Positions 8,446 through 17,001 of a stretch of 54,156 nt of DNA are shown here, piece after piece. Origin of the DNA: Rhodospirillales bacterium (GTDB taxonomy: Bacteria > Pseudomonadota > Alphaproteobacteria > Rhodospirillales > GLO-3); assembly GCA_003354135.1 (NCBI GenBank), contig PIVK01000018.1, positions 1-54,156 of the forward strand, given 5' to 3'. The notes under the pieces were generated by a model that did not search any database, was not told where the DNA came from, and saw only the letters and a list, made by a program, of their open reading frames with translations. The stretch's first letter is position 1; the number at the start of each line of letters is the position of its first letter. Made by a program: the position numbers and the translations under genes.

Positions 8446-8930
8446 GACTCGGCATCCTCCATCAAAGCGGCAAGGCGCTTTTCCTCATCATCGCTGAGCG
8501 GGACGGACGCCGCCTGGGTTCCCCCCCCTCCTGCCGCCACGGCACGGAGACGGCGACGGTAGAAAGCGACCACCGCAACCACCCCCAGTCCCACGATGAC
8601 CAGCGGACCGAACCACAGCGCGTAGGTCGTCCCTTTCACCGGCGGTTCCAGCAGCACGAAATCGCCATAGCGCGACACCATGTAGTCCAGGACCTCCTGA
8701 TTGCTGTCCCCGGCCTCGATGCGCTCACGCACCAGGATGCGCATATCGCGGGCCAGTTGGGCGTTGGAGTCATCGATGGATTGGTTCTGGCAGACGACGC
8801 AGCGCAGGGCGATCGAGACTTCGCGGGCGCGGGCCTCCTTGGCCGGGTCCTTCAGCATCTCGGACGGTTCGACGGCCAAGACGGGCAAAGCCGTAAGAGC
8901 CATCAGAAGAGTGACAAGCAGGGTCTTCAT
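8442..8930 (-). CDS. ccmH: Cytochrome c biogenesis protein CcmH (CcmL/CycL)
   Basis: A 162-residue protein with an N-terminal signal peptide (LLVTLLMALTALPVLA), the RCVVCQNQSIDDSNAQLA thiol motif with CxxC, and one C-terminal transmembrane helix (ALWFGPLVIVGLGVVAVVAF). CcmH reduces or holds the CxxCH cysteines of apocytochrome c next to CcmF and CcmI. It corresponds to the short CcmH/CycL type, with CcmI encoded separately. It overlaps both neighbours, ccmG and ccmI, by ATGA junctions, indicating translational coupling. Confidence 0.94.
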   Translation of the reverse strand: MKTLLVTLLMALTALPVLAVEPSEMLKDPAKEARAREVSIALRCVVCQNQSIDDSNAQLARDMRILVRERIEAGDSNQEVLDYMVSRYGDFVLLEPPVKGTTYALWFGPLVIVGLGVVAVVAFYRRRLRAVAAGGGGTQAASVPLSDDEEKRLAALMEDAES

Positions 8931-9466
8931 TGTTTTCTCAGCTCCTGGATCAGGGGCCAGAGGGTTTCCTTCCAGACCTCGGGCGTGATGGGTCCGATAT
9001 GCTTGTAGCGAACCACGGTGTCGGCATCGACGAGAAAGGTCTCGGGTGCGCCGGTTACTCCGAAGGCGATGGCCGCCTTGCTCAGAGGATCATCACCGAC
9101 GAGCGTATAGGGATCACCGGACTTTCTCAGCCATTCGGGCCCCGCGTCCGGATCTTGTTCGCGCCAGTCGATGCCGTGGATGGGCACCAGGTTTCGCTCC
9201 TTGACGGCCATCAGAAACGGATGCTCCACCTGGCACGCCACGCACCAGGAGCCGAAGATATTGACCAGACTTACATCGCCCTGCAGGTCCTTGGATGAGA
9301 ACCCCTTGTCGTCCCGGCCCTTGATCGGCTTCAGGTCAAAATCCGGCACCTGCTTGCCCTGCAGCATGTTGGGGAGTTCGCGCGGATTGAGTTCGAAACC
9401 CTTGAGGAAAAATCCGCCTAGGATCAGGAGACCGACCAACGGCAGGAAATACATCAGCCGCCTCAT
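8927..9466 (-). CDS. ccmG: Thiol:disulfide interchange protein CcmG (DsbE)
   Basis: A 179-residue periplasmic thioredoxin-like protein tethered by an N-terminal helix (LMYFLPLVGLLILGGFFL). The active site reads FGSWCVACQVEHP, the expected WCxxC, and downstream GVTGAPETFLVD contains the conserved cis-Pro loop. CcmG keeps apocytochrome cysteines reduced, drawing electrons from CcdA or DsbD, which are not in this window. It overlaps ccmF and ccmH at ATGA junctions. Confidence 0.95.
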   Translation of the reverse strand: MRRLMYFLPLVGLLILGGFFLKGFELNPRELPNMLQGKQVPDFDLKPIKGRDDKGFSSKDLQGDVSLVNIFGSWCVACQVEHPFLMAVKERNLVPIHGIDWREQDPDAGPEWLRKSGDPYTLVGDDPLSKAAIAFGVTGAPETFLVDADTVVRYKHIGPITPEVWKETLWPLIQELRKQ

Positions 9467-11436
9467 GAGGCCTGCTCCGCCTGCGCCTTGCGGACCGGCG
9501 CACCGACCCGGTGGCGGCGGTCGCTGAGGCTCGCCAGGCTGCCCAGAACCAGCAGCGCCGAGCCCAACCAGAGCCAGGCCACCACGGGATTGAAGTAGAG
9601 CCGCGTCACATAACCACCGCCCTTGTCCTCGTCGCCGATGACGGCATAGAGGTCGCCTAGAACCATGGTGTGGATGGCGGCCTCGGTGGTGGGACGGCCC
9701 TGCACGGGATAAATCCGCTTTTCGGGTTTGAGCGTCACGACCTCCTCGCCCCCACGGGTCACCGTGAACGTGCCCTCGGTGGCCTCATAGTTGGGGCCGC
9801 GGAACGTGCGCGCGCCGTGAAAGGTGTAGTCGAAACCGGCCACCGTCACGGTGTCTCCGGTCTTCATGACCTGGATGCTCTCCACCATCCAGGTGGACGA
9901 CCCGACGGCACCGACGATGAAGACCGCAAGACCGATGTGCGCCATCGTCATGCCCCAGGTGGCACGCGGCACGCGGGCGAGCCGGCCCAGGCTTTCGGAG
10001 AACGGCGCATGGAACAGCTTGATGCGCTGGAAGAGTTCAAGGCACGATCCGCCGAACAGCCAAGCAGCCAGACCGAGACCGAACAGGGCCAGCGGCGAGC
10101 CCGCCCCCATCACGGCTCCCACTCCGGCCATCGTCGCGACTGCCAGCGCCAGGGCCGGCCACAGACGCTTGCACGTCGCCAGGGCCTCACCCCGCTTCCA
10201 GGACATGAAGGGACCCAGCGCCATCACCAGGACCATGGGGATCATGATCGGCACGAAGGCGGCGTTGAAAAACGGTGGGCCGACAGAAACCTTGCCGCCC
10301 CCCAGGGCGTCGAGGAACAGGGGATAAAGGGTGCCCAGCACCATCACCCCGGCCCCGGTCGTCATCAGGAGGTTGTTGAGCAGCAGCGATCCCTCGCGCG
10401 ACACCGGGCGGAACAGGCTGCCCGCTTTCAGCGCCGGGCCGCGGACGGCGAACAGCACAAAAGCGCCGCCGATGTAGACCATCAGAAGCACCAGAATGAA
10501 AACGCCGCGTTCGGGGTCGGTGGCAAAGGCGTGGACGCTGGTCAACACGCCCGAGCGCACCAGGAAGGTCCCCAACAAGCTCATGGCGAAGGCGACGATG
10601 GCAAGGAAGATGGTCCAGCCCTTCAAGGCGTTCCTCTTCTCGACGACGATCGCCGAATGCAGCAACGCGGTGCCCGCCAGCCAGGGCAGGAAAGAAGCGT
10701 TCTCCACCGGGTCCCAGTACCACCAGCCACCCCAGCCGAGTTCATAGTAGGCCCACCAGGAGCCGAGCGCGATGCCCACCGTGAGGAACCCCCAGGCGGC
10801 CAGCGTCCAAGGACGCACCCAGCGTGCCCAAGCGGCATCCACCCGCCCTTCGATCAGCGCCGCCATGGCGAACGAAAAAGCGATGGAGAAGCCCACGTAG
10901 CCGAGATAAAGGAACGGCGGGTGGAGAGCCAGTCCCGGGTCCTGCAACAACGGATTGAGCCCCTGCCCGTTTTCGGGCGCCGGGATCAGCCGGTCGAAGG
11001 GGTTGGAGGTCAAGAGCACGAAGCCCAGGAACCCGATGGAGATCAGCGCCTGGATTCCCAACACCCGGGCGCGCAGCGTCGGCGGCAGGTTGCGCCCGAA
11101 CAATGCCACGGCACCGCCGAAAATGGCCAGGATCAGGCACCAGAGCAGCATGGAGCCCTCGTGGTTCCCCCAGACGCCCGAGATCTTGTAGAACATGGGC
11201 TTGTCCGAGTGGGAATTCCTGACGACGTTCAAGACCGAAAAGTCCGACGTCATGAAGGCATGGATCAGGGCCGCGAAGGCGATGGAAACCAGGACGAACT
11301 GGGTCAACGCCGACGTTCGTCCCACCGCCATCCAGGCAGCGTTGCCCCGATGTGCGCCGACTATGGGGACGACGGCTTGAACTCCCGCCACCATCAGGGC
11401 GAGCACGAGAGCGAAATGTCCAACTTCGGTAATCAC
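9463..11436 (-). CDS. ccmF: Cytochrome c haem lyase subunit CcmF
   Basis: A 657-residue polytopic membrane protein, normal length for CcmF. The WWD haem-handling motif is visible as WGGWWYWDPVENASF near residue 230. Upstream HEGSMLLWCLIL and LALHPPFLYLGYVGFSIAF are also characteristic. The gene starts with GTG; the encoded ITEVGHFALVLALM matches the usual CcmF N terminus. CcmF transfers haem from holo-CcmE to apocytochrome c together with CcmH and CcmI. A 774-residue open frame on the opposite strand is a codon-bias shadow. Confidence 0.96.
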   Translation of the reverse strand: MITEVGHFALVLALMVAGVQAVVPIVGAHRGNAAWMAVGRTSALTQFVLVSIAFAALIHAFMTSDFSVLNVVRNSHSDKPMFYKISGVWGNHEGSMLLWCLILAIFGGAVALFGRNLPPTLRARVLGIQALISIGFLGFVLLTSNPFDRLIPAPENGQGLNPLLQDPGLALHPPFLYLGYVGFSIAFSFAMAALIEGRVDAAWARWVRPWTLAAWGFLTVGIALGSWWAYYELGWGGWWYWDPVENASFLPWLAGTALLHSAIVVEKRNALKGWTIFLAIVAFAMSLLGTFLVRSGVLTSVHAFATDPERGVFILVLLMVYIGGAFVLFAVRGPALKAGSLFRPVSREGSLLLNNLLMTTGAGVMVLGTLYPLFLDALGGGKVSVGPPFFNAAFVPIMIPMVLVMALGPFMSWKRGEALATCKRLWPALALAVATMAGVGAVMGAGSPLALFGLGLAAWLFGGSCLELFQRIKLFHAPFSESLGRLARVPRATWGMTMAHIGLAVFIVGAVGSSTWMVESIQVMKTGDTVTVAGFDYTFHGARTFRGPNYEATEGTFTVTRGGEEVVTLKPEKRIYPVQGRPTTEAAIHTMVLGDLYAVIGDEDKGGGYVTRLYFNPVVAWLWLGSALLVLGSLASLSDRRHRVGAPVRKAQAEQAS

Positions 11437-11445
11437 GATTTCAGC

Positions 11446-11925
11446 CTATTTCTTTTTCTTTTCGATCTGGCCCGACTCTTCGAGTTGGTCCTTCATGTGC
11501 TGCCACTGACCGCTTTTCTTAAGCGCGTCCGCCACTTCGGGCGGCATGTAGTTCTCGTCGTGCTTGGCCAGCACCTCGTCGGCCTCGAAGACCCCGTTCC
11601 GGTAGTAGCCTTCGGTGACCACGCCTTGGCCCTCGCGGAAGAGATCGGGCAGGATGCCGTCGTAGGTGACCGGAACGGTGGCGTTGATGTCGGTGATGCG
11701 AAAGGCGACCACTGTCGATCCGGCCGTCTTTTCGATGCTGCCCTTTTCCACCAGGCCGCCCACGCGCAGCCGCTTGTCCGCCGGCGGCGCCTTCTCGAGA
11801 ACGTCCGAGGGCCCATAGAAAAAGACGATCTTCTCCTCGAACGCCACCAGCATCAGGCCGACGGCACCGGCCAGCAGCACCAGGGCCACGAGGACGAAGG
11901 AAAGGCGTTTGTGCTTACGCTTCAT
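11446..11925 (-). CDS. ccmE: Cytochrome c-type biogenesis haem chaperone CcmE
   Basis: A 159-residue protein with an N-terminal membrane anchor (SFVLVALVLLAGAVGLMLVAF) and a periplasmic OB-fold domain. The haem-binding segment is LAKHDENYMPPEV; the His is the covalent haem ligand and the Tyr the axial partner in CcmE. VTYDGILPDLFREGQGVVTEG precedes it, as is typical. The C terminus is a Lys-rich tail. Its ATG lies inside the end of ccmD (11-bp overlap). It is followed by ccmF after 9 bases. Confidence 0.95.
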   Translation of the reverse strand: MKRKHKRLSFVLVALVLLAGAVGLMLVAFEEKIVFFYGPSDVLEKAPPADKRLRVGGLVEKGSIEKTAGSTVVAFRITDINATVPVTYDGILPDLFREGQGVVTEGYYRNGVFEADEVLAKHDENYMPPEVADALKKSGQWQHMKDQLEESGQIEKKKK

Positions 11926-12094
11926 CGGCGCCGTTCTCCCGATCCTTCAAGGCATCCAGCGCCGCCTGGTTCCGCTTCAGCGTGCGCAGGCTGACAACCA
12001 ACAGCACGGCCATGATCGCGACCGTCGCCCCGAAGCTGGGCCAGACGAAGGGCGCATAGCCGCCCATGTTCAGGAATTCAGAGAGGCCGTCCAC
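11915..12094 (-). CDS. ccmD: Haem exporter subunit CcmD
   Basis: A 59-residue protein. The GTG at 12094 has GAAGGAAG nine bases upstream and gives the usual CcmD start, with FLNMGGYAPFVWPSFGATVA followed by one transmembrane helix and a charged tail (LKRNQAALDALKDREN). CcmD stabilises the CcmABC-CcmE complex and helps release holo-CcmE. An internal ATG at 12067 would give 50 residues but would lose the conserved lead-in. It lies between ccmC and ccmE as in standard ccm operons and overlaps ccmE by 11 bases. Confidence 0.9.
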   Translation of the reverse strand: MDGLSEFLNMGGYAPFVWPSFGATVAIMAVLLVVSLRTLKRNQAALDALKDRENGADEA

Positions 12095-12127
12095 CGGTTG
12101 GCTTCCTTCTTCTTCGTTATCCGTTTC

Positions 12128-12856
12128 TTATCCGTGGACCTGTTTGAGACGCAGGACGCGGATCTTGTTGGCGATGATTTCACCGCGCACACGCACCATC
12201 AGCACCCACACATAATAGGTGGTGAAGGCGAGCGCCATAAGTAAAAGGGGCCACAGCATGGTCGGGTGGATCGAAGGCCCGCCCATCTTGATGACGCTGG
12301 CCGGCTGGTGCAGCGTATTCCACCAGTCGACGGAGAACTTGATGATCGGCACGTTGACCACCCCCACCAGGACCAGAATCGACGAGGCCTTGGCGCCCCG
12401 CGCCGGGTCGTCGAAGGCATTCACCAGGGCGATGTAGCCGAGATAGAGGAACAGCAGGATCAACATCGAAGTCAGACGCGCATCCCACACCCAGTAGGTC
12501 CCCCACATGGGCTTGCCCCACAGCGATCCGGTCAACAGCGCCAGGAAACAGAAGGCCGCCCCGACCGGAGCCGTGCACTTGGCCACCAAGTCGGCCACCG
12601 GGTGCTTCCAGATCAGTCCCGTCGCCGCCGCCACGGCCATCGAGACGTAGCAAAACAACGCCATCCAGGAGGTGGGCACATGAACGTACATAATGCGCAC
12701 GCTCTCGCCCTGCTGATAATCTGGCGGCGCCACGAAAAACGCCAGGTAAAGGCCGACGGCGGCCAGCAGTACCGTCGCCCAACCCATCCACGGGGTGAGA
12801 ACGGCCGCCAAACGCATGAACCGCGTCGGATTGGCGAGATAGTCGATCCGCTTCAT
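12128..12856 (-). CDS. ccmC: Haem exporter protein CcmC
   Basis: A 242-residue, six-helix inner-membrane protein. The WWD-type tryptophan-rich motif is WGTYWVWDARLTSMLILLF, and MYVHVPTSWMALFCY carries a conserved periplasmic His. CcmC loads haem onto CcmE. I chose ATG 12856 because GGGAAG sits five bases upstream; an in-frame TTG at 12877 would add seven residues without better support. The opposite-strand frames here are shadows. Confidence 0.95.
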   Translation of the reverse strand: MKRIDYLANPTRFMRLAAVLTPWMGWATVLLAAVGLYLAFFVAPPDYQQGESVRIMYVHVPTSWMALFCYVSMAVAAATGLIWKHPVADLVAKCTAPVGAAFCFLALLTGSLWGKPMWGTYWVWDARLTSMLILLFLYLGYIALVNAFDDPARGAKASSILVLVGVVNVPIIKFSVDWWNTLHQPASVIKMGGPSIHPTMLWPLLLMALAFTTYYVWVLMVRVRGEIIANKIRVLRLKQVHG

Positions 12857-12951
12857 CTGGCTTCCCAATTTCTGCAAAATTTTTTGCTGTTTTACCCTCC
12901 CCGGCCCGTCTTTTCCAGAGGGGACTCGCCCCAGTGTGGCCGGAAAAACGC

Positions 12952-13620
12952 CTATTCTATGGCCTGACGCACCGCCGCCGCCGCCGCCCAGGGGCAGAGC
13001 GCGGCCGATCCCGCCAGGAATGCCCCCAAAATCAAAAGATGAGCCTTAAAGGGGAAGCCGCCGATGGCCGCGTCCACAGCGCCGACGCCGAAGATCAGCA
13101 CCGGAATATAGAGCGGCAGGATCAAGAGCGACAGCAGGACCCCGCCCCGGCGCGAGCCCAGGATCAGCCCCGCCCCCACCGCGCCGATGAGGCTAAGGGT
13201 CGGCGTGCCGATCAGAAGGACCGCGATCAGGATCCCGAAGCCCTCGCCATCCATCCGCAGCAACACGGCCAGCAGGGGCGCCGCAAGGATCAGGGGCAGC
13301 CCGGTGGTCAGCCAGTGGGCCGTCACCTTGGCCACCACCGCCACTTCCAGCGGAACCGGCGCCAGGGCCAGGAGTTCCAGGCTCCCGTCCTCGTAATCGA
13401 TCTGAAAGAGCCGCTCCAGCGACAGCATGGAGGCCAACAGCGCCGACACCCAAATGACGCCGGCCGCAATGCGGGCCAAGACGTTGGGTTCCGGGCCGAC
13501 TCCGAAGGAGAACAGGACCACGGCGATGACGAAGAACATCACCACCATCACGCTGTCCATGCCCTGGCGGAGCGCCAGCCTCAGGTCGCGCCGGACGATG
13601 GCGCCGAACACCCCCATCAT
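12952..13620 (-). CDS. ccmB: Haem exporter protein CcmB
   Basis: A 222-residue six-helix ABC permease. It begins MMGVFGAIVRRDLRLALRQG and contains LLASMLSLERLFQIDYEDGS and a long hydrophobic core, matching CcmB. The frame is open further upstream, but the ATG at 13620 overlaps the ccmA stop as ATGA, the coupling used throughout this operon, and gives the family's normal length. CcmB pairs with CcmA; ATP hydrolysis by CcmAB releases holo-CcmE from CcmC. There are 95 non-coding bases before the ccmC start. Confidence 0.93.
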   Translation of the reverse strand: MMGVFGAIVRRDLRLALRQGMDSVMVVMFFVIAVVLFSFGVGPEPNVLARIAAGVIWVSALLASMLSLERLFQIDYEDGSLELLALAPVPLEVAVVAKVTAHWLTTGLPLILAAPLLAVLLRMDGEGFGILIAVLLIGTPTLSLIGAVGAGLILGSRRGGVLLSLLILPLYIPVLIFGVGAVDAAIGGFPFKAHLLILGAFLAGSAALCPWAAAAAVRQAIE

Positions 13621-14255
13621 GCCGCGATTTCCCCGCTCCCGGCCTGGAAATGGGCCAGTTCCAGGACCCCTGCCCCTTCGAGTGGGATTTCGCCGTGAGT
13701 CGACAGCACCACGATGCCGCCCCCTGCCCGGTGTTCCGCGATCTGGCGCTCCAGGGTGGTAATGGTCGCCTTGTCGAGCGCCGTGGTCGGCTCGTCCAAG
13801 AGCCATAGCGGCGAGGGCGCAGCCAACACACGGGCCAGGTTCACCCGCCGCTTCTGCCCCGCCGACAGGAACCGCCCCGGCACGTCGGACAGATGGCTGA
13901 TGGCCAGGGTTTCCAGAGCCCCGTCAACGGTGCCGACGTGCCCGTGCAGCCCGGCCCAGAAGGAAACATTTTCGTGCACCGAAAGGGCCGGCTTCACCGC
14001 GTCGTGATGGCCGACGTAATGCATACGGCCCCCATGCGCCTCCGGGTCCTCGGCAATGCCCTCGCCGTCCCAGGCGACGATGCCCGCGTAGGGCTTCAGC
14101 AATCCGGCCATAAGGCGCAACAGGCTCGACTTGCCCGACCCGTTGGGGCCGATCAGCACCAGTGCGCCGCCGGGACCGACCGAGAAGTCGAGGCCTGTGA
14201 ACACCACGCGCCCGCCGCGCACGCAGAGCAGATCCTTGCCGGTGAACTGGGTCAT
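13617..14255 (-). CDS. ccmA: Haem exporter ATP-binding protein CcmA
   Basis: A 212-residue ABC ATPase with Walker A GPNGSGKSSLLRL, signature LSAGQKRRVNLARV and Walker B PLWLLDEPTTALD, followed by the H-loop VVLSTHGE. The small size and the context (ccmB directly downstream with an ATGA overlap) identify CcmA. It is the first gene of the ccm run, so the operon promoter should lie in 14256-14320, upstream of the tandem repeats. I see no clear boxes there. Confidence 0.94.
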   Translation of the reverse strand: MTQFTGKDLLCVRGGRVVFTGLDFSVGPGGALVLIGPNGSGKSSLLRLMAGLLKPYAGIVAWDGEGIAEDPEAHGGRMHYVGHHDAVKPALSVHENVSFWAGLHGHVGTVDGALETLAISHLSDVPGRFLSAGQKRRVNLARVLAAPSPLWLLDEPTTALDKATITTLERQIAEHRAGGGIVVLSTHGEIPLEGAGVLELAHFQAGSGEIAA

Positions 14256-14314
14256 GGGGCTCCCCCGGGTGATAAGCGGGGCGCACCGTAGCTCAAAAGG
14301 CGGGCGGTGGCAAA

Positions 14315-14490
14315 AAGAAGACGCCCGAGACTCCCTTGCGTGCAGGTCCGACCGTAAAATAAGAAGACGCCCGAGACACTCTTGCGTGTAAGTCCGGCCG
14401 TCAAAAAGGTGACGGCCGAGACACTCTTGCGCGTAAGTCCGGCCGTCAAAAAGGTGACGGCCGAGACTCGGGGGAGAAATCTCGGCCGTC
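14315..14490. repeat. Tandem 45-bp hairpin repeats between ccmA and htpG
   Basis: Units at 14315-14360, 14361-14405 and 14406-14450, plus a partial unit from 14451. Each has a GACGSCCGAGAC start and a GGCCGTC end that can pair, so each unit can fold. The last partial unit forms an 11-bp perfect stem, GACGGCCGAGA (14456-14466) with TCTCGGCCGTC (14480-14490). It sits in the 640-bp gene-free interval between two divergent genes. A minus-strand frame crosses it, but it is only a repeat peptide. Confidence 0.8.
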
Positions 14491-14611
14491 AGGATGGCGC
14501 GTATTTGCGCCTTTCAGGGGACAGAGATAAGGGGAATCTCTGTGTTGATTCTGATTTAAACCCAAAAATATGGCGGAATTAAGGTCCGCGGCCCCAGCGG
14601 AAAATAAAGAA

Positions 14612-14641
14612 CGGCCGGAGTCCGCTAACGGACTCCGGCCG
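14612..14641. other. Perfect 13-bp stem-loop upstream of htpG
   Basis: CGGCCGGAGTCCG and CGGACTCCGGCCG flank a CTAA tetraloop. On the minus strand it is followed by TTCTTTATTTT, so it could terminate leftward transcription entering from the htpG side. On the plus strand it has no U tract and could be part of a structured leader. Confidence 0.6.
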
Positions 14642-14662
14642 CGACCTGATACCAGGGACCCC

Positions 14663-14763
14663 GGCTCTGGGTGAGGGGTACGTCAGGCCCAGAGCCCCCG
14701 GCACCAACCCCGGCGCCCGCGAAAACGCGACTCGCCAAGGCAACAAGGGAAAACTCCCTTGTT
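14663..14763 (+). other. Two further stem-loops in the htpG upstream region
   Basis: GGCTCTGGG (14663-14671) pairs with CCCAGAGCC (14688-14696), and AACAAGGGA (14742-14750) pairs with TCCCTTGTT (14755-14763) around an AAAC loop. Both are perfect 9-bp stems within 135 bases of the htpG start. They may belong to a structured leader or small RNA. I do not recognise an RNA family. Confidence 0.5.
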
Positions 14764-14895
14764 CCGTAAATAGAACATAGAAATGTGGTTAGATTAGGGT
14801 TGCCCCCCCCTTGCGCATCCTCAAATCCGAACCTAAATCACGAACCAGCGGGGCGGCTCGCAAGCGTTATTCGTTCGAAGGGGAAAAAGAGAACC

Positions 14896-16758
<1,863 letters not shown>

Positions 16759-16786
16759 AGAGCGACCGGCCCAAGGGAACCCGTTT

Positions 16787-16981
16787 CGCCAGGTCGACGA
16801 CGGCGGGCACGCCGGTGAAATTCTGCATCAGCACGCGCGCCGGACCGTAGGCGATCTCGCGATCGGAACGGCCGTCCTTCAGCCATGCGGCCAGGGCCTT
16901 GACGTCGTCCATCGTGACCGTGCGCCCGTCCCGCAGGACGAAAAAAGCCAGCGGGACGGAAAAAGAACGGGGGCCGGTCAT
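16787..16981 (-). pseudogene. Remnant of an AcnA-type aconitase (N-terminal piece)
   Basis: About 65 codons that read as the region around residues 35-100 of classical aconitase A: DGRTVTMDDVKALAAWLKDG, then REIAYGPARVLMQNFTGVPA and VVDLA. The match ends abruptly and the frame then runs into the htpG 3' end. The segment before DGRTV is already degraded relative to the usual LENLLR. Both the AcnA N terminus and its remaining 800 or so residues are absent. It lies on the same strand just downstream of an intact, different-type aconitase, so it looks like the scar of a gene replacement. Confidence 0.75.
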
Positions 16982-17001
16982 CCCGGCTCCCGCCCTGAGA
17001 A

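Noticed and set aside
9670-11994. A 774-codon open frame on the plus strand across ccmF and ccmE.
   Set aside because: It lies antisense to two clear ccm genes, has low-complexity His/Gln/Arg-rich composition and no recognisable domain. It is a GC-codon shadow.
14252-14449. A minus-strand repeat peptide (TAGLTRKSVS units) over the 45-bp repeats.
   Set aside because: It follows only from the repeat period being a multiple of three; there is no ribosome site or conserved feature.
14315-14490. Considered as a CRISPR array.
   Set aside because: The units are contiguous with no variable spacers, and no cas genes are present.
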